From Deltaproteobacteria bacterium (lineage in GTDB: Bacteria > Desulfobacterota > Desulfobacteria > Desulfobacterales > UBA5852), in contig JAHLLS010000027.1 in assembly GCA_020444045.1 (NCBI GenBank), forward strand, positions 1 to 64,000: a stretch of 64,000 bases of DNA. The letters are read 5' to 3'. Below the pieces are notes generated by a model. The model ran no database searches. It saw only the letters and a list, made by a program, of their open reading frames with translations, and had not been told where the DNA came from. Shown one piece after another: positions 52,919-60,651 of this stretch. Position 1 is the first letter of the stretch, and every line of letters starts with the position of its first letter. The position numbers and the translations under genes were made by a program.

Positions 52919-54246
52919 TGTTCATGGAATACCTGCCCGGGTGGATGTTTCTGGCCCTGACGATTCTTCTGATGATCGGCTTTCCCGTCACCTTCACGCT
53001 GATGGGGACGGCCCTGACCTTCGGCCTGATCGGTTTCGGATGGGATTTTTTCAATCTGCTGCCCCTGCGCATCTGGGGGGTCATGACCAATGTGACCCTG
53101 CTGGCGGTGCCGCTTTTCGTGTTCATGGGGGTGATGCTGGAGCGTTCCGGTCTGGCGGAGGAACTGCTCGACACCATGGGACTGGTCTTCGGGCGCCTGC
53201 GCGGCGGTCTGGCAATTTCCGTGGTGATCGTGGGCGCGCTGCTGGGGGCTTCCACCGGCATCGTGGGCGCCACGGTGGTCACCATGGGGCTGCTGGCGGT
53301 TCCCACCATGCTCAAACGGGGCTACCAGAAGGAGCTGGCTACCGGCACGGTGTCGGCTTCGGGCACGTTGGGGCAGATTATCCCCCCCAGTATCGTTCTG
53401 GTGCTGATCGGCGACATCGTGGGCGTTCCCGTCGGCGATCTTTTTATGGGGGCGGTCCTGCCAGGTATGGTGCTGGTGGGGCTTTATATCCTTTACATCC
53501 TGATCATAGCGTTTCTCAAGCCGGGCTGGGCGCCGCCCATTCCCAAAGAGGAACTGGCCGCCCTGACGCCGGCCATTATGTTGAAAAAAGTCTGTCGGGC
53601 CATGTTTCCCCCGCTTTTCCTGATGATGGCCGTGTTGGGGTCGATTTTTGCCGGTGTGGCCTCGCCTACCGAGGCTGCGGGCGTGGGGGCGGTGGGGGCG
53701 ACCCTGCTGACCATCGCCAATAAAAAATTCAGCATGAAAATCCTGCAGGAAGTCATGCATTCCACCATGCAGCTAACTTGTATGGTGTTCATCATCCTGG
53801 TGGGGGCCGCTTCCTTTGGACTGGTCTTCCGCGGGATGGGGGGTGACCACCTCGTGCGCGAATTTTTAGGGGGCATTGCGCACCATCACGGCCAGTGGAC
53901 CGTTTTGTTTATTGTCATGGGGCTCATCTTCGTTATCGGGTTCTTCCTGGACTTTATCGAGATTACCTTCATTCACGTACCGGTGCTGGCACCGATCATG
54001 ATCGAGTTCGGGTTCGACCCGGCCTGGTTTTGCATCCTGATCGCCGTCAACCTGCAGACGTCGTTCATGACGCCACCCTTCGGGTTTTCCCTGTTTTACC
54101 TGAAAGCGGTGACGCCGCCGGAAATCAGCACCGGGGATATTTACCGGGGAATCATCCCCTTTGTTCTTTTTCAGTTGATCGGCTTGCTGATCGTGGTGAT
54201 GTTCCCACAGTTGGTGACCTGGCTGCCGTCGGTCGTTTTTAGGTAG
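52918..54246 (+). CDS. dctM: TRAP transporter large permease subunit (DctM)
   Basis: Polytopic permease of 442 aa with about twelve helices, using the ion gradient to import a substrate delivered by DctP. Family segments are VPLFVFMGVMLERSGLAEELL, GALLGASTGIVGATVVTMGLLAVP, SGTLGQIIPPSIVLVLIGD and VNLQTSFMTPPFGFSLFYLK. It is unusually well conserved in the region of the 2-oxoacid/mannitol-chloroaromatic-like subgroup. It is followed 147 nt later by the binding protein gene. Confidence 0.92.
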   Translation: MFMEYLPGWMFLALTILLMIGFPVTFTLMGTALTFGLIGFGWDFFNLLPLRIWGVMTNVTLLAVPLFVFMGVMLERSGLAEELLDTMGLVFGRLRGGLAISVVIVGALLGASTGIVGATVVTMGLLAVPTMLKRGYQKELATGTVSASGTLGQIIPPSIVLVLIGDIVGVPVGDLFMGAVLPGMVLVGLYILYILIIAFLKPGWAPPIPKEELAALTPAIMLKKVCRAMFPPLFLMMAVLGSIFAGVASPTEAAGVGAVGATLLTIANKKFSMKILQEVMHSTMQLTCMVFIILVGAASFGLVFRGMGGDHLVREFLGGIAHHHGQWTVLFIVMGLIFVIGFFLDFIEITFIHVPVLAPIMIEFGFDPAWFCILIAVNLQTSFMTPPFGFSLFYLKAVTPPEISTGDIYRGIIPFVLFQLIGLLIVVMFPQLVTWLPSVVFR

Positions 54247-54393
54247 GTGGATGGACAGGTCGCTATTGGAAAAAACGTTGGCATATATCGGCCCGCAATT
54301 CGGGCGATAACACCAGCACAGTGTTGGGTTGTATGTCGTTCTTTCACAAGTGCGTATCGTTTCCTTTAACCCGCAGCAAAGGAGAAGGAAGGT

Positions 54394-55533
54394 ATGGAAA
54401 GACGTGATTTTTTGAGAAAAGCAGGTTTGGCGGCGACCGGTGCCGTCGCGGCGGCCGCCGGTCTGGCCGGATGCGGTCAAGAGAAAAAGGAAGAGGCTAA
54501 AGGCCCGGCGGTCCAGCCGAAAAAGACCTACGAGTGGAAAATGGTCACCACCTGGCCGCCGAATTTGCCGGTGCTGCAGACCGGGGCGGAACGCTTTGCC
54601 AAACGCGTGGGCGAAGTCACCGACGGACAGCTCAAAATCGAGGTTTTTGCAGGCGGCGAACTGGTACCGCCTCTGGGGGTCTTCGATGCCGTGTCCGAGG
54701 GCACGGTGGAGTGCGGCAGCGGCGCATCCTATTACTGGGCGGGTAAAGTCCCGGCGGCGCAGTGGTTCGCGGCGGTGCCCTTCGGTTTAAATGCACAGGG
54801 TATCAACGCCTGGTTTTACAGCGGGGGCGGCCTGCAGCTATGGGAAGAAGTCTACGCGCCGTTTAACGTCATCCCGCGCCCCCAAGGCAATACGGGCGTC
54901 CAGATGGGGGGCTGGTTCCGCAAGGATATGAACACCATCGACGACTTCAAGGGTCTCAAGATGCGCATCCCCGGCCTGGGCGGCAAAGTCATCAGCAAGG
55001 CCGGCGGCACCGTGGTGCTGCTGCCCGGCGGCGAAATCTTCACCTCGTTGGAGCGTGGTGTGATCGACGCCACCGAGTGGGTCGGCCCCATGCACGACTT
55101 GCGTATGGGGTTTTACAAGGCGGCCAAGAATTACTACTACCCCGGCTGGCATGAGCCCGGCACCTGCCTGGAGGTCATGTTCAACAAAAAAGCCTACGAG
55201 TCCCTGCCGCTCGAGTTTCAGCATATCCTGGATGCCGTGGCGGCCGAGACCAACATGTGGAGCCTCAGCGAATTCGAGGCCGGCAACGGTGCGGCCCTGC
55301 AGACGCTGATCTCCGAGCACAACGTAAATCTGGTGCGCTTCCCGGAACCGTTGTTGGATGAATTGCGCAAACTAGCCAAGGAAACGCTGGAAGAAGAAGC
55401 CGAGAAAGATCCCATGAGCCGCAAGGTGAATGAGGCCTTCAAGAAGTTCAAGGCCCAGTGGGGTGTCTGGGGATCGGTTGCGGACAATGCCTATTACAGT
55501 GTTATTGCCGATAAATATGCGTTGAAGAAATAA
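54394..55533 (+). CDS. dctP: TRAP transporter substrate-binding protein (DctP, TakP-like)
   Basis: Periplasmic binding protein of 379 aa. The N-terminus has a Tat motif (ERRDFLRKA), a hydrophobic run and a lipobox ending in Cys near residue 27 (GLAGC), so it is probably a lipoprotein. GGELVPPLGVFDAVSEGTVE, NTGVQMGGWFRKDM with the carboxylate-binding Arg, and DATEWVGPMHDLRMGFYK match the 2-oxoacid-binding TakP group. The ligand is therefore likely a carboxylate; hydroxyproline or a product of the HypD-like enzyme is possible from context only. It ends before a strong terminator. Confidence 0.88.
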   Translation: MERRDFLRKAGLAATGAVAAAAGLAGCGQEKKEEAKGPAVQPKKTYEWKMVTTWPPNLPVLQTGAERFAKRVGEVTDGQLKIEVFAGGELVPPLGVFDAVSEGTVECGSGASYYWAGKVPAAQWFAAVPFGLNAQGINAWFYSGGGLQLWEEVYAPFNVIPRPQGNTGVQMGGWFRKDMNTIDDFKGLKMRIPGLGGKVISKAGGTVVLLPGGEIFTSLERGVIDATEWVGPMHDLRMGFYKAAKNYYYPGWHEPGTCLEVMFNKKAYESLPLEFQHILDAVAAETNMWSLSEFEAGNGAALQTLISEHNVNLVRFPEPLLDELRKLAKETLEEEAEKDPMSRKVNEAFKKFKAQWGVWGSVADNAYYSVIADKYALKK

Positions 55534-55560
55534 AGCGATTCGATCTGAAACGCGGGTATT

Positions 55561-55602
55561 AAAAGAAAACCCCCTGCCTTCTGTGCAGGGGGTTTTCTTT
55601 TT
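55561..55602. terminator. Bidirectional intrinsic terminator
   Basis: Perfect 17-bp stem: AAAAGAAAACCCCCTGC at 55561-55577 and GCAGGGGGTTTTCTTTT at 55585-55601, with a 7-nt loop. A-rich and T-rich ends give U runs on both strands, so it ends dctP transcription and the convergent gene at 55608-56396. Confidence 0.92.
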
Positions 55603-55607
55603 GGGGG

Positions 55608-56396
55608 TTATAAAATGGCCAAGTGCTCGTCTTTCAGATCCGAGACGAACATGTGCCCCGGAGCGTGTGTGATGGTCAGGTCGAGTTTGGCCGAAATGGC
55701 GGCCAAAGTCGAGGTAACCCCGCAGGCCCAGAAGACCGGGACTTCCCCGGGATGGATGGTGACCGGATCGCCGAAATCGGGGCGGTTCAGGTCCTGAATT
55801 CCCAGGTCAGCGGGGTCGCCGATATGGATGGGCGCACCGTGGGTCAAATGGAAACGGGTGGTCACCTGGACGGCCCGCACGGCTTGTTCCGGCGTCATGG
55901 GGCGCATGGTGACCACCAGGGGCGCCTTGAAGGGCCCGGCCGGGCGGCATTGCCGGTCGGTAATGTACATGGAGACATTCTTATTTTCTTCCATGTTGCG
56001 GATGGGCAGGCCGGCGGCCAGCATGGCGTTTTCAAAAGAAAAACTGCACCCTAAAAGAAAACTGACCATGTCCGGCTGGAAAAGATTCCGTACGCTCGTG
56101 ACTTCTTCTTTCAATTCCCCCTTCTCGAAAATCCGATAGCGCGGCAGGTCATCGCGCAGGTCGGCATCTTCTGCAATGGCCGGTGCGGTGGCGCCGGCTT
56201 CCAGCACATCCAGCACCGGGCAGGGCTTGGCGTTGCGGGTGCAGAAGAGCAGGAAATGAAAGGCGTGGGAGGCCGGCAGCATCACCAGGTTGGCCTGCAG
56301 AAATCCGGTGGCCGCCCCCGAGGTGGGGGTGGTCCAATCGCCGCTGCGAATCAGGCGGCGCAGCTCAGTCGGTGCCATGGTGGCGGTTGCTTGCAT
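55608..56396 (-). CDS. DUF1445 family putative hydro-lyase / D-glutamate cyclase-like
   Basis: Protein of 262 aa of the YcsI/DUF1445 family. Segments PDMVSFLLGCSFSFENAML, NVSMYITDRQCRPAGPF, RFHLTHGAPIHIGDP and VFWACGVTSTLA match the family, which includes mammalian D-glutamate cyclase and many proteins labelled hydro-lyase. AAAGGAT lies 7 nt before the ATG at 56396, preferred over 56417. It is last in a possible minus-strand group with the TPP enzyme and homoserine dehydrogenase; a 160-nt gap separates it from the latter. The real substrate is unknown. Confidence 0.82.
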   Translation of the reverse strand: MQATATMAPTELRRLIRSGDWTTPTSGAATGFLQANLVMLPASHAFHFLLFCTRNAKPCPVLDVLEAGATAPAIAEDADLRDDLPRYRIFEKGELKEEVTSVRNLFQPDMVSFLLGCSFSFENAMLAAGLPIRNMEENKNVSMYITDRQCRPAGPFKAPLVVTMRPMTPEQAVRAVQVTTRFHLTHGAPIHIGDPADLGIQDLNRPDFGDPVTIHPGEVPVFWACGVTSTLAAISAKLDLTITHAPGHMFVSDLKDEHLAIL

Positions 56397-56556
56397 GATA
56401 GTATCCTTTGATCCCATAGTGGTTGTTCAACGCGAGGGTGAACTGTATGAAAAGCCGGTTTCTTTTCGTTATGCGTTTGATCGCTGATATTCAAACAGCG
56501 TCCGACGTCGAAACAGGACCGGCGACCTTGCGCCAAGGGGCCCTTGCATACGGTTT

Positions 56557-57615
56557 CTATAATTTATTTTCTTCCGATCGGAAGAAAATAAATGCGTGGA
56601 TCAGGTCCTTTAGCAGGGCGGCGGCCGCACCGGTGGGGGAGCTGTGGCCGCCGGTGACCGTGATGCGTCCCATGGTGTCGGTATTGAAGCTGATGCCCTT
56701 TTCCGAAAGATGAACCCCGGCCAGGGGGTGATCCGCCTCTAAGGCTTCCGGGGCCACCTTTACGCGCAGACGGTTCTTCTTCCAGCGAGCCGACCCAATC
56801 AGTTTGATCACCCTCCCGTCGGTCTGCGCCTTCTCCATATCTTCGCGCCGGACGCCGGTAATCCCGACGGTCTCGACATCGGCAATGCCGAGGCACTGAT
56901 CGAAAAGCTGATTGGCAATCAGAATGATTTTGTTCCGTGTGTCGAACCCTTCGACATCCAGCGTCGGGTCGGTCTCGGCAATCCCCAGATCCTGGGCCGC
57001 CTGGAGGGCCGTGGCGTAGTCGCAGCCCTCTCGTCCCATGCGGGTCAGGATGTAATTGGTCGTCCCATTCAAAATTCCCTCGACGGCCCGGACGTGCGCG
57101 CCCGCCGTACACAGTTTGCCCACGTCCAGGGTGGGCAGGGCTGCCGCTGTGGCGGCACTCATGAAGAGGCGGCCGCCAGACGACTGCATTCGCTCCTGCA
57201 GGTCCTTGTAAAACAATACCACCGGGCCCTTGTTGGCGGTGATCACATCCATGCCGTTATTCAGGGCGGCATTGATATGGGCGCGGGCCGGCTCGCCGTC
57301 CACCAGGTTGGTGGGGGTGGCTTCCACCAGGACGTCGGCCGAGAGGGCCTGGAGAATTTCCACCCCCGACATGCCCGGACGGCCGAAAGACGCCATGCTC
57401 TCGATAGACTGGCCGCTGTCCATCAATTCCCTTAGCTGATCCAGAGGCAGGCCGTGGGTGTCGGCGACCGCGGCGCCGCCGATATCCACGACGGCATGTA
57501 TTTGGGGCGCGATACCGTAGCGGTTTTTTAGATCGTCCTGCTTGTCTTCGATCAGCCGGACAAAGGCACGGCCGACATTGCCGAAACCGCAGACGATGAT
57601 GCGGATGGGTGTCAT
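56557..57615 (-). CDS. hom: Homoserine dehydrogenase, short form without ACT domain
   Basis: NAD(P)-dependent enzyme of 352 aa for the reduction of aspartate semialdehyde to homoserine. The N-terminal motif is IIVCGFGNVGRAFV. Catalytic-domain marks are VITANKGPVV, EGILNGTTNYILTRM and DPTLDVEGFDTRNKI, the last with conserved Asp and Lys positions. There is no C-terminal ACT domain, so classical threonine feedback is unlikely. AAGGAG precedes the ATG at 57615, which overlaps the TPP enzyme stop by four bases. The last codons lie in a 32-bp palindrome. Pairing with a TPP enzyme raises the option of a homoserine dehydrogenase-like enzyme with another substrate. Confidence 0.85.
   Translation of the reverse strand: MTPIRIIVCGFGNVGRAFVRLIEDKQDDLKNRYGIAPQIHAVVDIGGAAVADTHGLPLDQLRELMDSGQSIESMASFGRPGMSGVEILQALSADVLVEATPTNLVDGEPARAHINAALNNGMDVITANKGPVVLFYKDLQERMQSSGGRLFMSAATAAALPTLDVGKLCTAGAHVRAVEGILNGTTNYILTRMGREGCDYATALQAAQDLGIAETDPTLDVEGFDTRNKIILIANQLFDQCLGIADVETVGITGVRREDMEKAQTDGRVIKLIGSARWKKNRLRVKVAPEALEADHPLAGVHLSEKGISFNTDTMGRITVTGGHSSPTGAAAALLKDLIHAFIFFRSEENKL
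56562..56593. repeat. 32-bp perfect palindrome in the 3' end of hom
   Basis: ATTTATTTTCTTCCGA and its exact reverse complement are joined at a central GATC. It encodes the C-terminal FIFFRSEENK residues of the homoserine dehydrogenase in the minus direction. No U run follows on either strand, so it is not a typical terminator. It is AT-rich against a GC-rich surrounding. Confidence 0.85.
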
Positions 57616-59222
57616 TTGTAGCTCCTTGCAATCAGTTGTTGGTAGTCTCTTCCGTCGACCTCGGCTTCCACCACCACCGGTCCGGCAGTATGAAACGCCT
57701 GCCGCAGGGCCGGACGCAATGTTTCCGGTGAGTTCGCCTTGAGCACCGGTACACCGAAAATGCGATCGGCATCCAGGAACGCATGTTGAAAAAGCCGGGA
57801 GCTGTCGGCCGGGCAATTTTTCCAGCCCTGTTTGACCTCGATCAGGCTTAGCATGCGGTCGGCCAGGATCATGATGACGGTATTCAGCCCCAGCCGGCGG
57901 GCCGTGATGAGTTCACCGGCCATCATCGTAAATCCCCCGTCGCCGGTCACGCAGACCACTGGTGTTGCCGGCCGGCAAAGGGAGGCCGCCAGGGCGGCCG
58001 GAATGCCAAAGCCCATGGAGGACCAGCCGTTGGTCATCAGGAGATGCCCGGGCGCCGGTGTAGGCCACAATTGGCCGATCAGGTGGGTGTGAGCTCCCAC
58101 ATCACAGGTCAGGATGCCTTCGGGCGGCAGGGTATCCCGTAAAATATCCAACGCCTCGCTGGGCCCAAAGCCTTCTGACCGGGGACGCAAGGCCCTATTG
58201 AGGCCATCCCGGTGCCGGGCCAGTTGGTCGAAATCCCATTCGGTGGCAAGGGGCGTCATGGTGCCGAGGGTTTGCAGGGAAACGTCCAGATCGCCGACGC
58301 ACAGCGCCGCCAATTCGTAAGGGGCCGATAATTCTGCCGCTGCGGTATCGATGTGCACGACGGGGACCGGCGGCAGCCAGGCTTCGTAGTCGAATTCCAC
58401 CGGGTCGTAGCCCAGGCCGATGACGAGGTCCGCCTGGCGGGTGATGTCGGCCAGCCGATCGCTGCAGGCATGAAAAAGGACACCGGCATAAGATGGATGG
58501 GTTTCAGGCAGCAGGCCTTTGGCCATGGGGGTTAGAACCACCGGGGCCGGGATAACTTCCAGCAAACGGATTAACGAACGATCGAGTCCAAGGCGTGCGG
58601 CTGTCAAACCCACCGCAATCAGCGGGCGGCGGGCCTGTCGGATCAGGTCGGCTGCGGCCTGGATCGCTGCTGCCGGCGGCGGTGCAATGGTTGCATTTGT
58701 CTCGGGCAGGTTTCCTCCCCGGGGGGCGTTTCGATCGTTCAGATCCACCGGCAGGCCGATGTGCACCGGCCCGGGCACTTCTTCACAGGCGGTCGCCACG
58801 GCCTGGTCCAGGGTGGACGTTAAAGTGTCGGCATCCGCCCGCACCGTCCACTTGGTGATCGGTGCGAACAAGGCCTGGTGATCCACATTCATCTGGGTCA
58901 CCCGGTGGCGCATGGCGTCGCTCTGCTCGGTGGTGGCGGCGATCAGGGCCGAGCGGTCCAGATGGGCACAGCCGACGCCGGTGGCCAGGTTGGTGGCGCC
59001 GGGGCCGAAGGTGCCGTGGCAGAGAGCGGGGGTACCGGTGAGGCGGAAGCAAACATCGGCCATGAATCCGGCCGAGGCCTCGTTGGCCACCAGGATGAAC
59101 GGCATTTCCCGGCGGCGCATGGCTTCCATGTACGGGATCCACGGGCCTCCGGGAATGCCGAAGGCATACCGGACACCGTGCTCATATAAACGGTCGACAA
59201 ATACTTCCGCAAAATGTGCCAT
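57612..59222 (-). CDS. Thiamine pyrophosphate-dependent enzyme, acetolactate synthase-like
   Basis: ThDP enzyme of 536 aa with the three-domain layout of acetolactate synthase, benzoylformate decarboxylase and oxalyl-CoA decarboxylase. The catalytic Glu is in ILVANEASAGFMAD (about residue 47). The central domain begins near AADLIRQARRPLIAVG. The ThDP-Mg motif is VTGDGGFTMMAGELITARR. Many of the FAD-contact residues of true acetolactate synthase are not obvious, so it may be a decarboxylase or carboligase of another 2-oxoacid. AAGGAACG precedes the ATG at 59222. It is co-translated with the homoserine dehydrogenase gene. Confidence 0.82.
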   Translation of the reverse strand: MAHFAEVFVDRLYEHGVRYAFGIPGGPWIPYMEAMRRREMPFILVANEASAGFMADVCFRLTGTPALCHGTFGPGATNLATGVGCAHLDRSALIAATTEQSDAMRHRVTQMNVDHQALFAPITKWTVRADADTLTSTLDQAVATACEEVPGPVHIGLPVDLNDRNAPRGGNLPETNATIAPPPAAAIQAAADLIRQARRPLIAVGLTAARLGLDRSLIRLLEVIPAPVVLTPMAKGLLPETHPSYAGVLFHACSDRLADITRQADLVIGLGYDPVEFDYEAWLPPVPVVHIDTAAAELSAPYELAALCVGDLDVSLQTLGTMTPLATEWDFDQLARHRDGLNRALRPRSEGFGPSEALDILRDTLPPEGILTCDVGAHTHLIGQLWPTPAPGHLLMTNGWSSMGFGIPAALAASLCRPATPVVCVTGDGGFTMMAGELITARRLGLNTVIMILADRMLSLIEVKQGWKNCPADSSRLFQHAFLDADRIFGVPVLKANSPETLRPALRQAFHTAGPVVVEAEVDGRDYQQLIARSYK

Positions 59223-59447
59223 ATTAATCGTTCCTTGTTGATGGGCGTGGGGGGTGGCCGGACGTCGACGCTGAACCGGACGTCTGCCTGTAACATAATC
59301 GCAGGAGGCTCGCAACAATGTGTGGCCTTCCGGCCACAGCAAGCTTGCCGGTGCTGGCTGTCTTGGTTTGACGCTGATTCCCGCCGATGATAGTAATGTT
59401 ATGATCAAGCCTGTTGATAACCATAATGACCTGCAAGGTCGCGATTC

Positions 59448-60218
59448 ATGCCGAACCCCGATATCTCCGAAGCCTTTCGTCGCATCTTACACACCCTCAA
59501 CGCGTTGAGCCGTGAACTGGTTTCAAATAAGGATAAGGACGAGCTGCTGCGGCGGATTGTCGCGGCGGGAATCGCACTCTTGCCGCTGAAAATCTGCGGT
59601 CTTTGGCGGAGGGATGCCTGCCAGGCGCCGGATACCCTGTGGTTGGAGATGGTTCAGGGGACGGATCGTCGAAGGCCATTCCCCGGTCGTTTGCGCCTGA
59701 CCGGAAGCATCGGTAGCCGTGCCCTGGAAACTTGCCGTTGCCAGGTGGTAATGGATCTGGCCACGGAACCGACTTTGGCCGAAAAAGCCATGGTTTCGCA
59801 ACGCGGACTGGTCTCCCTGCTCTGTGTGCCGGTCCTGTCGGAGGGACACGCGCCGGATGGCGTGCTGCAATGTTTTACCGGTGTGCAGCATGCCTTTTCA
59901 GACTTGGAAATCCAGGTGGCCGAAGCGCTGGCCCATCAGGCCGGCATCGTCTGGCGCATGGCGGGCATGCGGGGTCAGGCCGCGCTCCTGAAAGAGGAAT
60001 TACAGACGCGCAAGCTTGTCGACCGGGCAAAAGAAGTTCTTATGGATCAGCGCGATCTGACGGCGGAAGAAGCCTACCGCTGGATTCAGAAACGCAGCAT
60101 GGATACCCGCCGCAGCATGCGGGCGGTTGCCGAAACCATTATTTTATCGGAAACAAGCGGCCATTATACCAGTATTCCCCACGCCCTCGATCTCCTGAAC
60201 AGGCCTCACCGAAAATAG
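59448..60218 (+). CDS. GAF-ANTAR RNA-binding antitermination regulator
   Basis: Protein of 256 aa. Residues about 15-170 form a GAF sensor domain (RIVAAGIALLPLKICGLWRR, LVSLLCVPVLSEG, VAEALAHQAGIVWRMAG). After a coiled coil comes an ANTAR domain (about 185-240): LVDRAKEVLMDQRDLTAEEAYRWIQKRSMDTRRSMRAVAE carries the conserved Ala, the aromatic Tyr/Trp and the Arg-rich helix. ANTAR domains bind RNA with two hexaloop hairpins and prevent terminator formation. The matching RNA structure lies 80 nt downstream, before a glutamate-synthase-like gene, so this protein likely controls that gene. The GAF ligand is unknown. It is divergent from the TPP enzyme gene. Confidence 0.88.
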   Translation: MPNPDISEAFRRILHTLNALSRELVSNKDKDELLRRIVAAGIALLPLKICGLWRRDACQAPDTLWLEMVQGTDRRRPFPGRLRLTGSIGSRALETCRCQVVMDLATEPTLAEKAMVSQRGLVSLLCVPVLSEGHAPDGVLQCFTGVQHAFSDLEIQVAEALAHQAGIVWRMAGMRGQAALLKEELQTRKLVDRAKEVLMDQRDLTAEEAYRWIQKRSMDTRRSMRAVAETIILSETSGHYTSIPHALDLLNRPHRK

Positions 60219-60263
60219 CGCGGGCCGGGTTCAGATTAAGCCCCGCTGACATGCAAATGAAAA

Positions 60264-60290
60264 TTGACAAAATTTATTAGTATTGCTAAT
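60264..60290 (+). promoter_or_regulatory. Promoter of the glutamate-synthase-like gene
   Basis: TTGACA at 60264-60269 with GCTAAT at 60285-60290 (15-nt spacer). The start point, about 60297, would fall directly before the first hairpin of the leader. The spacer is short, so an adjacent overlapping -10 is possible. Confidence 0.5.
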
Positions 60291-60297
60291 TGATGAT

Positions 60298-60426
60298 GTC
60301 AGCACAATGACGTGCTGATGATCGACCGTATGTCCAGGGACGTTCGATACTTCCCCCGACATCCAGACAATCTGAATTTGAGCAAGACAACGGCGTCTGC
60401 TTCCTACGAGGAAGGGGCGCTTTTTT
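60298..60426 (+). promoter_or_regulatory. ANTAR-responsive two-hairpin antiterminator leader
   Basis: Hairpin P1: TCAGCAC (60299-60305), loop AATGAC, GTGCTGA (60312-60318), a perfect 7-bp stem. Hairpin P2: GC-A-AGAC (60382-60388), loop AACGGC (60389-60394), GTCTGC (60395-60400), with one bulged A. Both loops have six bases with A at position 1 and G at position 4, the ANTAR consensus. The P2 3' strand is also part of the terminator stem beginning at 60393, so the structures exclude each other. Between P1 and P2 another stem ATCGACCGT / ACGTTCGAT (about 60321-60348) is possible. Confidence 0.8.
60393..60426 (+). terminator. Intrinsic terminator (attenuator) upstream of the glutamate-synthase-like gene
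   Basis: Stem GCGTCT-G-CTTCCT (60393-60405) with AGGAAG-GGGCGC (60409-60420), 12 pairs with one bulged G and two G-T pairs, a 3-nt loop, then TTTTTT at 60421-60426. It lies 226 nt before the coding region, so it acts as an attenuator. It also would stop read-through from the ANTAR gene. Confidence 0.85.
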
Positions 60427-60430
60427 ATTG

Positions 60431-60554
60431 GGCGGTTTTCTAAAACGCTCGATATCGGCGTTACGCGTACCCCTCGTCACTGCGGCGTACAATCATGTAC
60501 GCCTCGCTCCTCGGGATTCGCAAGCCTTGATCTCGAACGTTTTAGAAAACCGCC
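60431..60554. repeat. Dispersed palindromic repeat family 2, copy F
   Basis: Outer arms GGCGGTTTTCTAAAACG (60431-60447) and CGTTTTAGAAAACCGCC (60538-60554) are perfectly complementary over 17 bp. The centre is GGCGTAC (60484-60490)-AATCAT-GTACGCC (60497-60503). Shared family words are GATATCGGCGTT and GCCTTGATCTCGAAC. It sits between the attenuator and the ribosome-binding site of the next gene, hence within its mRNA leader. Confidence 0.8.
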
Positions 60555-60651
60555 GAAAATTCATTTCTGAAATTCGTTTTTGGAAGAATCGGCTGAACCG
60601 GGTCTGGCCCCGTTCCTGTGGCGATTAAAACCAAGCAACCAAGGAGACTTT

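Noticed and set aside
56562..56593. Terminator for hom
   Set aside because: The palindrome lies within the coding region and has no U run on either side.
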